Assembly: GCF_030269325.1 (NCBI RefSeq)
Contig: NZ_BSTD01000007.1
Location: 496,001 to 560,000, forward strand
Reading direction: 5' to 3'
DNA from: Amycolatopsis sp. NBRC 101858
GTDB taxonomy: Bacteria; Actinomycetota; Actinomycetes; Mycobacteriales; Pseudonocardiaceae
Length of the DNA: 64,000 bases
A program made the translations under genes and the position numbers. The notes below the pieces were generated by a model that worked only from the letters and a program-made list of their open reading frames with translations, was not told the DNA's origin and did no database searches. The stretch's first letter is position 1. Every line of letters starts with the position of its first letter. Shown in pieces: positions 32,355 to 43,500 of the stretch.

Positions 32355-33130
32355 GCGCGTCCCCGTCCGGGCGCGCCCGCGAACGCCTGGGCGATGCCGA
32401 TCCACTCCTGCGCCGCCGGCCCGAGCACCACCAGTCCGGTGTCCTCGGCACGCCGCCGTTGCGTGACCGTCAGGCAGAAGTCGAGCGCGGTGCCTTCGAC
32501 GCGGTCGGCGGCGGCGCCGTCCCCCCACGTCCACCGGTCGCCCGACGGTGCGTGCAGGACGACCCGGATCGGGACGACCGGCGCCGGACGGCCGTGCAGC
32601 CCGAAGCTGAACGCCGTCGTCGAGACGCCGAGGTGGGCGATGTGCCGGAGCCGGTCGGTCGCCACCCGCGTCACGCCGAGCGTGTCGGCGATGTCCTGAC
32701 CGTGCGCCCACGTCTCCATGATCCGCGCGGTCACCGACGACGCCACGCTCATGTCCGGCCCGTACCAGGGCAGCCGGGCCCGCGGGTCGCGGCCGCGGAA
32801 CGCCGTTACCAACGCCGTGCGCGCGCGGGCGAACCACGCCCGGACTTCCCCGGCGGTCAATCCCGCGTGCTCGGCGGCGACGCGGTCGGGGAAGTCCATC
32901 CCGCCGGCCATCAACGCGGCCGCCGCGCGGCGGAACCCGTCCGGGTCGACCAGGGCCTGCGTCGCGGCTTCGTCGAAGAACGCCAGGTGCGTGAGCTGGT
33001 CGCGGATGTCCCAGCCCGCCGCGGGAGTCGACCGCGCGATGCCGGTGTCGTCGAGCGGCGCGATCATCCTTTCGACGTCGGCGGTCTCGGCGAGCAGGTC
33101 GTCTAGCAGCGCATCCAGGGAGACGGGCAT
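32351..33130 (-). CDS. TIGR03084 family (DinB/maleylpyruvate isomerase-like) protein
   Basis: 259 residues. Opens LDALLDDLLAETADVERMIA, with GWDIRDQLTHLAFFDEAATQ carrying a candidate metal His, and TARIMETWAHGQDIADTLG another His. This is the N-terminal DinB-type helical bundle of the TIGR03084 family. The C-terminal part contains APSGDRWTWGDG. Its partners in actinobacteria are AtuA-like genes, as here, but no reaction is proven. The ATG at 33130 is one base beyond the enoyl-CoA hydratase stop; an upstream in-frame codon at 33157 lies inside that gene. Confidence 0.83.
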   Translation of the reverse strand: MPVSLDALLDDLLAETADVERMIAPLDDTGIARSTPAAGWDIRDQLTHLAFFDEAATQALVDPDGFRRAAAALMAGGMDFPDRVAAEHAGLTAGEVRAWFARARTALVTAFRGRDPRARLPWYGPDMSVASSVTARIMETWAHGQDIADTLGVTRVATDRLRHIAHLGVSTTAFSFGLHGRPAPVVPIRVVLHAPSGDRWTWGDGAAADRVEGTALDFCLTVTQRRRAEDTGLVVLGPAAQEWIGIAQAFAGAPGRGRA

Positions 33131-33131
33131 G

Positions 33132-33878
33132 TCAGCGTCCTTCCCACACCGGCGCACGCTTCTCGCGGAACGCCGCCGGGCCTTCCTGGGCGTCGCGCGA
33201 GCGGTACACCGGCGCCCAGATCTCTTCGGCGCGGTCGTAGACGTCGGGACACGAGAGGTAGGCGGTGCGTTTCGCCGCGCGGACCGACAGCGGCGCGTTG
33301 CCGCCGATCCGCCGGGCGAGGTCCTGCGCGCGGGAACGCAAGTCCGCCAAGGGAACCACGTCGTTCACCAGCCCCAGTTCCCGGGCCCGCTGCGCGTCGA
33401 GGGGGTCGCCGGTCAGCAGGATCTCCAGGGCCACCCGCGGGGGCACGAGCCACGACAGCGGCGCCGCCCACGGCGCCCCGCGGCCCACCTTCACCTCGGT
33501 CACCGCGAAGTGTGCGTGCGAAGCCGCCACGACCAGGTCGCACTGCTGCGCCAGCAGGAAGCCACCCGCGTAGGCCACGCCGTTGACCGCGGCGATCGTC
33601 GGCTTCGGGACGTCGATGTTCCGGCCGAACACCGGCAGGAAGTCCGGCGGCGGGATCTCCAGCGAGGTTTCGGCCATCTCCTTGAGGTCCCCGCCGGCGC
33701 AGAACGCCTTGTCGCCGGCGCCGGTCAGCACGAGCACCGCGGCGGAGTCGTCGGCGACGAACCGGCGCGTGCCCGCCCACAGCCCGTCCCTGACCTCCTT
33801 GGACAGTGCGTTGCGTGCTTCGGGACGGTCGATCGTCAGCCAGGCGATCCCGTCGTCGACCTCGTAGGAGACGCTCAT
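33132..33878 (-). CDS. Enoyl-CoA hydratase/isomerase (crotonase fold)
   Basis: 248 residues. Opens VDDGIAWLTIDRPEARNALS, then VLVLTGAGDKAFCAGGDLKEMA (oxyanion hole) and ATVNGVAYAGGF-like AAVNGVAYAGGFLLAQQC. C-terminal KVGRGAPWAAPLSWL replaces the usual GL-P motif. It should hydrate an enoyl-CoA in beta-oxidation or in the step after carboxylation. The ATG overlaps the carboxylase alpha stop (ATGA). Candidate catalytic Glu residues are not both obvious at the standard positions, so an isomerase role is possible. Confidence 0.9.
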   Translation of the reverse strand: MSVSYEVDDGIAWLTIDRPEARNALSKEVRDGLWAGTRRFVADDSAAVLVLTGAGDKAFCAGGDLKEMAETSLEIPPPDFLPVFGRNIDVPKPTIAAVNGVAYAGGFLLAQQCDLVVAASHAHFAVTEVKVGRGAPWAAPLSWLVPPRVALEILLTGDPLDAQRARELGLVNDVVPLADLRSRAQDLARRIGGNAPLSVRAAKRTAYLSCPDVYDRAEEIWAPVYRSRDAQEGPAAFREKRAPVWEGR

Positions 33879-35827
33879 GACACGACCGCCAGCACCTGGC
33901 CGGTGTCGACCTGGTCGCCCTGGCGCACCCGCAGGTCGGACAGCACCCCGTCGGCCGGCGCGGCCACCGTGTGCTCCATCTTCATCGCCTCCAGGACGAG
34001 CAGGGGCTGGCCGGCCGTCACGGCGTCGCCTGCGGCCGCGAGCACCCGCACCACCGCACCGGGCATGGCGGCGAGCAACGACCCGGTGGCCGTGGCGGCG
34101 TCCGGGTCGGCGAACCGCGGCACCTCGGCCAGCGCGACGGACCCGTCCGGACTATCCACATAGGACACTCCGGCGTGCGTCCACACGGCGTAGGTGCGGT
34201 AGACGCCGTCGATCTCCAGCTCCACCTGCGAAGGCGACGCCGACAGCAACCGCACCGAACTCCCGAGCGGCTCGCCGTTCACGGTGACGCGCAGGCCGGA
34301 GCGCCGCAGGGAGTACGCGACCTCCCAGGTGTCCGGACCGGCCGTGTAGGCGACCCGCTGGGACGCGCCCCCGACGTTGCGCCACCCGGACGGCATCTCG
34401 GGCACGACCCGCGCGGCACGCCGGTTGCGCGCCTGAGCCGCCAAAGCCGCGGCCGCGGCCTGCCGGGCACCGCCGGCGGACGCGCCGAGCGCGGCCGGGT
34501 CGTGCCGGGTCAGGTAGCCGGTGTCGGTCCGCCCGGCCAGGAACTCCGGCTCGGCCAGGATGCCGGCCAGGAGGTTCCGGTTGGTCGTGACGCCGTGCAG
34601 CTCGGCGTGCCGCAACGCCCGCGCGAGCGTCCGGGCGGCTTCGCGGCGGGTGCGGCCGTGGGCGATCACCTTGGCCAGCATCGGGTCGTAGTGCGGGCCC
34701 ACCACGGAACCGTCCTCGACACCGGAGTCGACGCGCACCCCCCGCAGCGACGGGACGTGGAAGCGGTGCAGGGTGCCGGTGGCGGGCAGGAACCCGGCCG
34801 GGACGTCCTCGGCGTAGAGCCGGACCTCGATCGCGTGCCCGTCGATCCGGGCGCCGGTGACCTCGGGCGGCAGGGCCTCCCCCTCGGCGACGCGCAGCTG
34901 CTGCTCGACCAGGTCGAGCCCGGTGACGAATTCCGTGACCGGGTGCTCCACCTGCAGCCGCGTGTTGACCTCGAGGAAGAAGAACCGGCCGTCGGAGTCC
35001 AGCACGAACTCGACCGTGCCCGCACCGGTGTAGCCGATCGCCTTCCCGGCGGCCACGGCCGCGGCGCCGAGTTCGGCCCGAAGAGCGTCGTCGACCGCCG
35101 GTGACGGGCACTCCTCGACGATCTTCTGGTACCGCCGCTGGATCGAGCACTCGCGCTCGAACAGATGCACCACCTCGCCGTGCGTGTCCCCGAGGATCTG
35201 CACTTCGATGTGCCGCGGGTCGACGACGAACCGCTCGAGGAACACCGTCCCGTCCCCGAACGCCGACGCGGCTTCGCGCCGGGCGCCGTCGACGGCTTCG
35301 GCGAGCCCGGCGGCGTCGTGCACCACGCGCATGCCCCGGCCGCCGCCGCCGAACGCGGCTTTGACCAGCACCGGGAAGCCGATCGACGCGGCCACCGCGG
35401 CGAGGTCGGTCTCGTCGGTGACGGTCGCGCCGGGCAGCACCGGGACGCCGGCCGCGTCCATCAGCGCCTTGGCCTCGATCTTCGACCCCATCGAGGCGAT
35501 GGCTTCCGGGGACGGGCCGACGAACGTCAGCCCGGCTTCGGCGCAGGCGCGGGCGAACCCGGCGTTCTCCGACAGGAACCCGTACCCCGGGTGGATCGCG
35601 TCCGCCCCGGTCGCCTGAGCGGCCGCGATGACCAGGTCGGCACGCAGGTAGGTGTCGGCAGGCGCCGATCCGGGCAGCCGGACGGCTTCGTCGGCGAGCC
35701 GGGCGAAGGGCGCGCCCGCGTCCGGGTCGGAGTAGACCGCGACGGTCGAGATGCCGAGGTCGTGCGCGGTGCGCAGGACCCGGGCCGCGATCTCCCCGCG
35801 GTTGGCGACGAGCAGCTTGGTGATCAT
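33875..35827 (-). CDS. Biotin-dependent acyl-CoA carboxylase, alpha subunit (BC-BCCP)
   Basis: 650 residues. Biotin carboxylase domain (about 1-445: LLVANRGEIAARVLRTAHDL, FGGGGRGMRVV, MLAKVIAHGRTR) followed by a linker and a C-terminal biotinyl domain with EAMKMEH, biotinylated Lys at about 616. It carboxylates biotin with ATP and bicarbonate for the beta subunit. Substrate could be a branched enoyl-CoA such as geranyl- or methylcrotonyl-CoA; the neighbouring AtuA-like gene favours a terpenoid substrate. Starts four bases after the beta subunit stop. Confidence 0.94.
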   Translation of the reverse strand: MITKLLVANRGEIAARVLRTAHDLGISTVAVYSDPDAGAPFARLADEAVRLPGSAPADTYLRADLVIAAAQATGADAIHPGYGFLSENAGFARACAEAGLTFVGPSPEAIASMGSKIEAKALMDAAGVPVLPGATVTDETDLAAVAASIGFPVLVKAAFGGGGRGMRVVHDAAGLAEAVDGARREAASAFGDGTVFLERFVVDPRHIEVQILGDTHGEVVHLFERECSIQRRYQKIVEECPSPAVDDALRAELGAAAVAAGKAIGYTGAGTVEFVLDSDGRFFFLEVNTRLQVEHPVTEFVTGLDLVEQQLRVAEGEALPPEVTGARIDGHAIEVRLYAEDVPAGFLPATGTLHRFHVPSLRGVRVDSGVEDGSVVGPHYDPMLAKVIAHGRTRREAARTLARALRHAELHGVTTNRNLLAGILAEPEFLAGRTDTGYLTRHDPAALGASAGGARQAAAAALAAQARNRRAARVVPEMPSGWRNVGGASQRVAYTAGPDTWEVAYSLRRSGLRVTVNGEPLGSSVRLLSASPSQVELEIDGVYRTYAVWTHAGVSYVDSPDGSVALAEVPRFADPDAATATGSLLAAMPGAVVRVLAAAGDAVTAGQPLLVLEAMKMEHTVAAPADGVLSDLRVRQGDQVDTGQVLAVVS

Positions 35828-35831
35828 CGGC

Positions 35832-37426
<1,595 letters not shown>

Positions 37427-37430
<4 letters not shown>

Positions 37431-38989
37431 CGGGCTCCCCCGTAGTGCCCGGAGTGCTTCTCCCGGACCACGTTCTTCCGGATCTTCCCGGTGGACGTGC
37501 GCGGCAGCTCGTCGGTGACGATCACGGCCTTCGGGACCTTGTACCCGTCCAGGCGGTCCTTCAGCCGCAGCCGCAGGTCGTCGGCGTCGATCCGCTCCCC
37601 CGGCTTGGGCACGACGACCGCGGTGATGGCCTCGCTCCACCGCTCGTGCGGGAGGCCGACGACCACGACCTCGGCGACGTTCGGCTCGGTGTCGTAGATC
37701 GCGCGCTCCACTTCGATCGAGGCGACGTTCTCGCCGCCGGTCTTGATCACGTCCTTGAAGCGGTCGGCGAACCACAGCACGCCGTCCTCGCCGAACCGGC
37801 CGACGTCACCGGAGTGGAACCAGCCGTGCCGGAACGCCTCCGCCGTCGCCTCGGGGTTGTGCAGGTACTCCTGCATGGCCGACGGCGCCCGGTAGACGAT
37901 CTCGCCCTGCTCGCCGCGCGGCAGCAGGTTCCCGTCGGGGTCCATGATCCCGACCTGGACGCCGGTGAGCGGCGTCCCGACCGCGCCGACGTGCGACAGC
38001 TGGTGCTCCGGCCGGAAGAGCGTCGTGATCGGGCTCATCTCCGTCTGGCCGAACAGCAGCGCGAAGTCGCAGCCGAAGCCGTCGAGGCACGCCTTGATCT
38101 GCGCCTCGGGCATCGGGGCCATCGCGTAGACCGCGCGCCGCAGCGACGACAGGTCGCGCCCGGCGAACGACGGGTGCTCCAGCGCCGCGCGGTACATCAT
38201 CGGCAGGCCGAAGACCTGCGTGATCTGCTCGCGTTCGATCGTGTCGAGGAAGCGGTCCGGGTCGAAGCCGCGGTGCACGAAGATCGTGGCGCCGACGACG
38301 ATCGCGGGCGTGCAGAAGGCGTTGAGCTGCGCGGTGTGGAACATCGGCATCATCGCGACGAACCGGTCGTCGGCGCGCCAGCCGGAGTCGAGCGCGGCCG
38401 ACATGGACTCCAGGTGGATCGCCAGGTGCGTGCCGACCACGCCCTTCGGGAACGACGTCGTGCCCGAGGTGTACAAATAGGACAGTGGGGCCCGGTCTTC
38501 GACGACCACCTCCGGCGAGGTCGGGTCGTCCGCGAGCACGTCGTCGAGGGTCGTCCCGGTGGCTTCGCCGGTACCGGGCGCGACGATCACGTCGGTGACG
38601 CCGGGTGCCTCGGCCACGGCGGGAGCGATCGCGCCGAGCAGCTGGCTCTCCACGACGATGCCGCGGGCCTGCGAATGCTTCAGGACGTACGCGACTTCGT
38701 CGCCGCGCCAGCCGAGGTTGACCGGGACGCAGACGAGCCCGAGCTTCGCGCAGGCGTAGTAGACGGCGAGGAACTCGGCGCTGTTGGCCGACGCCAGCGC
38801 GAGGACGTCCCCGGTGGTGTAGCCGCGTCCTGCCAGGCCGTGCGCGAGGCGGTTGACCCACGTGTCGAACTCGCCGTAGGTCCAGCGGCGGTCGCCGTCG
38901 ACCACGGCGAGGGCGTCCGGGCGGGCGAACGCGACGCGGGTCAGTGCGTCGCCGACGTTGACCCGGTGGACGAGGTTGTGGTCCGTCAT
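37427..38989 (-). CDS. Acyl-CoA synthetase (AMP-forming)
   Basis: 520 residues of the ANL superfamily. Motif A3 is SYLYTSGTTSFPKGVV (P-loop), with LFGQTEMSPITTLF (A5), WFHSGDVGRF (A7) and RTSTGKIRKNVV (A10, catalytic Lys). ATG at 38989 has AGGAGG four bases upstream. It activates a carboxylic acid for the downstream acyl-CoA dehydrogenase/carboxylase route. Its ATG is nine bases below the dehydrogenase stop, and its stop overlaps the beta subunit start. Confidence 0.93.
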
Positions 38990-38997
38990 CAGTCCTC

Positions 38998-40149
38998 CTA
39001 ATAGGACCGGGGCAGCCCGAGGCTGTGCTGCGCGACGAAGTTGAGGATCATTTCGCGGTTCACCGGGGCGATCCGCAGCAACCGGGCCAGCCCCCAGTAC
39101 GGCAGCAGCCCGAAGTCCGCCGAGACGCCGTTGCCTCCGTGGGTCTGGATCGCGGCGTCGACGGCGGCCAGCGCGGCCTCCGCGGCGGCGTACTTGGCCA
39201 TGTTCGACGCCTCCCCCGCCGGCTGCCCCGCGTCGTGCAGGGCGGCCGCCCGGTGCGTCATCAGGGCGGCCAGCTCGGTCTCGATCTTGGCCTTGGCCAG
39301 CGGGTGCGAGACGCCCTGGTGGACGCCGATCGGCCGGTCCCACACGGTCCGCTCGCGGGCGTACTTCGCGGCGACGTCGAGGGCGTAGCGCGCGATGCCG
39401 ACGCAGAGGGCGGCGCCGGTGATGCGTTCGGGGTTGAGGCCGTGGAAGACCTGCCGGAACCCGGCGCCCTCGTCGCCGACGAGCGCCGTGGCGGGCAGCC
39501 GGACGTCGTCGAAGTGCAGGGTGAACTGCTTCTCCGGGAGCATGACGTCCACCGGCAGCGGCGTGACGGTGAGGCCGGGCGCGTCCACCGGGACGAGGAA
39601 CAACGAGAGCTGGGCGGTGCCGTCGGGGTCGCGGCCGGTGCGGGCGACGAGCAGCAGCGCGTCGGCGGTGTCGACGCCGGAGATGTAGTACTTCTCGCCG
39701 TCGACGATCCAGTCGTCGCCGTCGCGGCGGGCGGTGGTGCTCAGCTTGTGGGTGTTGGAGCCGGCATCGGGCTCGGTGATCGCGAAGACGACCTTCGTCC
39801 GGCCGCCCGCGATGCCGGGCAGCCATTCCTTGCGCTGCTCCGGCGTGCCGAACTCGGTGATCACCTCGGCGGAGATGGCTTCGGTGACGAGCAGCAGCAG
39901 GATCGGCGCGCCCTTCGCGGCGCTCTCCTCGATCACGATGGTCAGCTCGGCCAGCCCGCGGCCGCCCCCGCCGTACTCCTCGGGGATGTTGACGCCGATG
40001 AAGCCGGCGTCGCCGAGGGCGTGCCACAGCTCGGTGCACTCCCGGCCTTCGCGGGCGTGCTCGACGTAGTACCGGCCGCCGAACGGAGCGGCGATGGCGC
40101 CCACCGCGGCCCGGAGATCGCGGGCCTCGTCGCTCTCGAACACGTCCAC
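38998..40149 (-). CDS. Acyl-CoA dehydrogenase
   Basis: 383 residues with the acyl-CoA dehydrogenase signatures VFAITEPDAGSNTHKLSTTA and a C-terminal IQTHGGNGVSADFGLLPYWG. FAD domain contacts (ERITGAALCVGIARYALDVA) are present. I chose the GTG at 40149, with AAGGAG upstream; the GTG at 40179 falls in the operator. First gene of the eight-gene minus-strand operon. Acts on an acyl-CoA before carboxylation or hydration. Catalytic Glu is not obvious in the usual C-terminal position. Confidence 0.9.
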   Translation of the reverse strand: MDVFESDEARDLRAAVGAIAAPFGGRYYVEHAREGRECTELWHALGDAGFIGVNIPEEYGGGGRGLAELTIVIEESAAKGAPILLLLVTEAISAEVITEFGTPEQRKEWLPGIAGGRTKVVFAITEPDAGSNTHKLSTTARRDGDDWIVDGEKYYISGVDTADALLLVARTGRDPDGTAQLSLFLVPVDAPGLTVTPLPVDVMLPEKQFTLHFDDVRLPATALVGDEGAGFRQVFHGLNPERITGAALCVGIARYALDVAAKYARERTVWDRPIGVHQGVSHPLAKAKIETELAALMTHRAAALHDAGQPAGEASNMAKYAAAEAALAAVDAAIQTHGGNGVSADFGLLPYWGLARLLRIAPVNREMILNFVAQHSLGLPRSY

Positions 40150-40162
40150 GCAGACGCTCCTT

Positions 40163-40180
40163 AGTGATTCAAAATTCACT
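40163..40180. promoter_or_regulatory. Operator for the acyl-CoA operon
   Basis: AGTGATTCAAAATTCACT: half-sites AGTGA and TCACT in inverted order. It lies 14 bases above the acyl-CoA dehydrogenase start and 39 bases from the divergent TetR gene. On the minus strand it reads AGTGAATTTTGAATCACT, nearly matching AGTGAATGGCGAATAACT at 40833-40850. This suggests TetR 40219 controls both. Confidence 0.55.
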
Positions 40181-40218
40181 TATAGCGCACCGTAGCGCCC
40201 GGCTGCGATGATGACAAG

Positions 40219-40848
40219 ATGACGACCAGCTCCCCTGCCTCCGCGGCCACCCGGCGCCGGCGCGACCCCGAGCGGCGGGAGCGGATCCTGACCGCCGCCG
40301 CCGAGCTGACCGCCCGGCGCGGGTTCCACGCGATCGGCATGGCCGACATCGGCGCGGAGGCGGGCATCGTCGGCTCCGGCGTCTACCGGCACTTCGAGAA
40401 CAAGGACGCGATCCTGGTCGCGCTGCTCGACCGCGTGATGGCGCGCCTGCAGGACGGCGCCGCCGGGATCCTTGCCGCCGCGACCGACGACCACACCGCG
40501 TTGTCGGGCCTGATCAGGGACCACGTGCTGGTCGCCATCGAGGACCGCACCGTGCTCGCGGTCTACCACCGCGAGGTCCACAACCTGCCCGAGGACGACC
40601 GGCGCCGCCTGCGCCGGCTGCAGCGGCACTACCTCGAGGACTGGGTCGACGTGCTCGCCCCGCTGCGCCCCGACCTCGCCGACGGCGAGCTCCGGCTGGC
40701 CGTGCACGCCGCGATCGGCGCGGTGCAGTCCACGCTGTTCTTCCGCAGCGGGCTCGCGCCGGAGCGGCTGGCCGAGCTGCTCGGCGGGATGGCCCACGCC
40801 TGTCTCGGCGTCACGCCGACACCTTCCGCGTCAGTGAATGGCGAATAA
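40219..40848 (+). CDS. TetR-family transcriptional regulator
   Basis: 209 residues. HTH: LTAAAELTARRGFHAIGMAD, then IGAEAGIVGSGVYRHFENKD. C-terminal ligand domain contains LIRDHVLVAIEDRTVLAVYHR. A basic N-terminus (RRRRDPERR) is typical. Between the divergent acyl-CoA operon and the plus-strand ligase gene, it is well placed to control both through the AGTGAAT-type operators. Inducer is probably an acyl-CoA. Confidence 0.88.
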   Translation: MTTSSPASAATRRRRDPERRERILTAAAELTARRGFHAIGMADIGAEAGIVGSGVYRHFENKDAILVALLDRVMARLQDGAAGILAAATDDHTALSGLIRDHVLVAIEDRTVLAVYHREVHNLPEDDRRRLRRLQRHYLEDWVDVLAPLRPDLADGELRLAVHAAIGAVQSTLFFRSGLAPERLAELLGGMAHACLGVTPTPSASVNGE

Positions 40849-40850
40849 CT
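40833..40850. promoter_or_regulatory. Second copy of the acyl-CoA operator
   Basis: AGTGAATGGCGAATAACT, 14 of 18 bases identical to the minus-strand reading of the site at 40163-40180. It spans the TetR stop codon and lies 68 bases above the downstream ligase ATG (40918). Confidence 0.45.
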
Positions 40851-40917
40851 TTCTCTTGATTTGGTGACCTGGCTCACGGCATGCTGATCGACGTCGGCGA
40901 CGGCGAAGGAGCCCGGC

Positions 40918-42573
40918 ATGACCACCACCAGCGAGCAGATCGACGTCGAAACCCTCCGTGGCCGCCGGGCGGTGCACCGCTGGGAACGCACGTCGATCGG
41001 GGACGTCTTCGAGCGGCTCACCTGGAGCCGCCCGGACCAGGTCGCGATCAGCGCGGCCGAGGGCGCGTGCGGGGAAGCGCAGTTCGCGTCCGTGACGTAC
41101 CGGGAAGCCGACCAGGCCGCCAACCGGCTCGCCCACGCCCTCGCCGCCGTCGGACTCGTGCCCGGTGACCGCGTGCTGCTGTTCTGCGAGAACACCGTCG
41201 AGGCGTTCCTCGCCAAGATCGGGATCGCCAAGGCGGGCATGGTCGCCGTCCCGCTGAACCCCGGCCTCGCGCCGGACGTCCTCGACCACCTGGTGCGCCT
41301 GACCGAACCGCGGCTGGCGATCGTCGACGCCGAACTGTGGCCCCGGCTGGCCGGCGTCGCGGGCGTGCGGGTCGGCGCGACGATCACGGTCGGCGGCGGG
41401 CCGGTCGCGGGGACGCCGTCGTTCGGCGAGTTCCTCGACGGGCGGCCGGACACCGAGCCCGACGTCGAGATCCACGGCGACGACATCTTCCAGCTGCTGT
41501 TCACCTCCGGCACCACCGCGCTGCCGAAGGGCGTGATGCTGTCGCACAGCTACGCCCACCTCGCCGGGCTGAACTTCGCGCTGTCGCTCACGCGCGGCCT
41601 GCGCCACGAGACCGACCTGCGGGTCTGCACGTTCCTGCCGATGATCTACCACGTCGGTGACGCACTGTTCACGTACTCGACGTTCCTCGCCGGCGGCACG
41701 CTCGTCCTCGGCCGCCGTCCCGTGCCGGGCCCGGTCGCGGCCACCCTCGCGGAGTCGCGGGCGACCGCCGTCTGGGCCGGGTCACCGCAGTTCGTCGCCG
41801 CGCTGGCCGACGCGGCCGACGCCGACCCGGCGCTCGACCTGACTTCGCTGACCACGCTCGTCTACGGCTGGGGCGCGCTCGCCCCGGCGCTGCTGCGGCG
41901 ACTGGAAGCCCGGACCGCACCCGGGTTCGTCACGGTCGGCATCTTCGGGCAGACGGAAGCCATCGCCTGCCACCGGTTCTGGCCGAGCGCGTGGCCGGAG
42001 GTGCACGCGCGCACCGCGCCCGCGATGAACTACGTCGGCGTGCCGAGCGGGCTGCTCGCCTCCGACGTCGTGGACGAACTGGGCGAGCCGGTCCGCGGCA
42101 CGCCCGGGGAAGCCGTCTACCGGTCGCCGGTGATGACCGCAGGCTACTACCGCGACCCGGAGGCGACGCGCACGGCGTTCCGCGGCGGCTGGTTCCACTC
42201 CGGCGACTCGGCCGTCGTCGACGAGGACGGGCTGCGCGTCATGGTCGACCGGTACAAGGACATCGTGAAGTCGGGCGGGGAGAACGTCTCCAGCATGCGC
42301 GTGGAGGCGGTGCTCCACCAGCACCCCGATGTCCTGCGCGCGGCGGTGATCGGGCTGCCGCACGAACACTGGGGCGAGGCGGTCACCGCCGTCGTCGTCC
42401 CCCGCCCCGGCGCCGAACCGGCCGCGGCGGAGCTGATCGCGTTCTGCCGCGAGCACCTGGCCGGCTACGAAACCCCGAAGGCGGTCGTGTTCTCCGGCGA
42501 GCTCCCCGAGACCGTCGGCGGCAAGATCCTGAAGTACAAGCTCCGCGAGCGGCACGCGGGCCTGTACGGCTAG
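40918..42573 (+). CDS. Acyl-CoA synthetase (AMP-forming)
   Basis: 551 residues. LLFTSGTTALPKGVMLSHSY is motif A3, VGIFGQTEAIACHRFW A5, WFHSGDSAVVDEDG A7 and VGGKILKYKLRE A10 with the catalytic Lys. It is a second ANL ligase in the TetR-controlled set and probably activates a related carboxylic acid. The stop codon shares the palindrome CTAG with the converging alpha/beta hydrolase. Confidence 0.93.
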   Translation: MTTTSEQIDVETLRGRRAVHRWERTSIGDVFERLTWSRPDQVAISAAEGACGEAQFASVTYREADQAANRLAHALAAVGLVPGDRVLLFCENTVEAFLAKIGIAKAGMVAVPLNPGLAPDVLDHLVRLTEPRLAIVDAELWPRLAGVAGVRVGATITVGGGPVAGTPSFGEFLDGRPDTEPDVEIHGDDIFQLLFTSGTTALPKGVMLSHSYAHLAGLNFALSLTRGLRHETDLRVCTFLPMIYHVGDALFTYSTFLAGGTLVLGRRPVPGPVAATLAESRATAVWAGSPQFVAALADAADADPALDLTSLTTLVYGWGALAPALLRRLEARTAPGFVTVGIFGQTEAIACHRFWPSAWPEVHARTAPAMNYVGVPSGLLASDVVDELGEPVRGTPGEAVYRSPVMTAGYYRDPEATRTAFRGGWFHSGDSAVVDEDGLRVMVDRYKDIVKSGGENVSSMRVEAVLHQHPDVLRAAVIGLPHEHWGEAVTAVVVPRPGAEPAAAELIAFCREHLAGYETPKAVVFSGELPETVGGKILKYKLRERHAGLYG

Positions 42574-43418
42574 ATCCTCTTTTCGGCCCACGCCAGGAGG
42601 TCCGCGACCACCTCGGCGCGGTTCGTCTCGTTGAGGATCTCGTGCCGGGCACCCGGGTACACCCGGACGGTCAGGTCCTTGATGCCCGCGTCGCGGTACC
42701 GCTGCACGAGGACGTCGAACAACGCGAGGTTGCCGTTGACCGGGTCCTGGTCCCCCACCGCGAGGTGGAGCGGCAGCTCGGGCCGCATCCGCGCGACGGC
42801 GCCCGCATCCGCCAGGCGGCGCGCGCCCGCGAACATCGCCTTGGTGTTCACCGGGTCGAGCCCGAACCCGCACAACGGGTCCGCGACATAAGCGTCCACT
42901 TCGGACTCGTCTCGGCTGAGCCAGTCGTAGTCCGTCCGCGGCGGCTGGAAGGCCGCGTTGAACATCGACAGGTCGAGCGGCTGGTCGAGATCCAGCGCGG
43001 GCTCCAGGATGTCGAGCGCGGCGGTGCCGGTGAGGATCACCGCGTCGACGTCCGCGGAGTGGTCGAGCAGGTACTGCTGGGCGGCGAACGAGCCCATGCT
43101 GTGCGCCAGCAGGACGACCGGCAGGCCCGGGTGCTCTTCGCGGGCTCGCGCGGTCAGGACGCCGATGTCGGCCACCAGCGCCGTCCAGCCGTCCGGGCCG
43201 AGGTCGCCGGGTTCCGCCGTGACGGACGCGCCGTGCCCGCGGTGGTCCTGTCCGTAGACGGCGAACCCCCGCTCGGCGAAGGCCCGCGCGACCCGCTCGT
43301 AGCGCAGGACGTGCTCCCCCATGCCGTGGGTCAGCTGCAGGACCCCGACCGGCGCGCCGACCGGGTCCCACCGGTAAGCGGTCACGGCCGTGGGCAGGGT
43401 GAACGTCGCGTCGGGCAT
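42570..43418 (-). CDS. Alpha/beta hydrolase, monoacylglycerol-lipase-like
   Basis: 282 residues. GVLQLTHGMGEHVLRYERVA holds the HG oxyanion residue; LLAHSMGSFAAQQYLLDHSA is the nucleophile elbow (Ser in HSMGS). Acid and His are in LAVGDQDPVNGN and YPGARHEILNETNR. Opening and lid fit monoacylglycerol lipases (DUF4499/Hydrolase_4). ATG at 43418 has GAGGAG nine bases upstream. It converges with the ligase, sharing the CTAG stop. Confidence 0.92.
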   Translation of the reverse strand: MPDATFTLPTAVTAYRWDPVGAPVGVLQLTHGMGEHVLRYERVARAFAERGFAVYGQDHRGHGASVTAEPGDLGPDGWTALVADIGVLTARAREEHPGLPVVLLAHSMGSFAAQQYLLDHSADVDAVILTGTAALDILEPALDLDQPLDLSMFNAAFQPPRTDYDWLSRDESEVDAYVADPLCGFGLDPVNTKAMFAGARRLADAGAVARMRPELPLHLAVGDQDPVNGNLALFDVLVQRYRDAGIKDLTVRVYPGARHEILNETNRAEVVADLLAWAEKRI

Positions 43419-43500
43419 CGTCGCCTCCTCAGTCGCCCCCACCCTGCCGCACCGGCGGCCGGATTTCGACCCCGTTCGCGAGGTTCATCGCGGCGATCGG

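Noticed and set aside
33132..33780. Antisense frames under the carboxylase and hydratase genes as extra genes
   Set aside because: Their length follows from GC3 bias; no motifs and no start signals.
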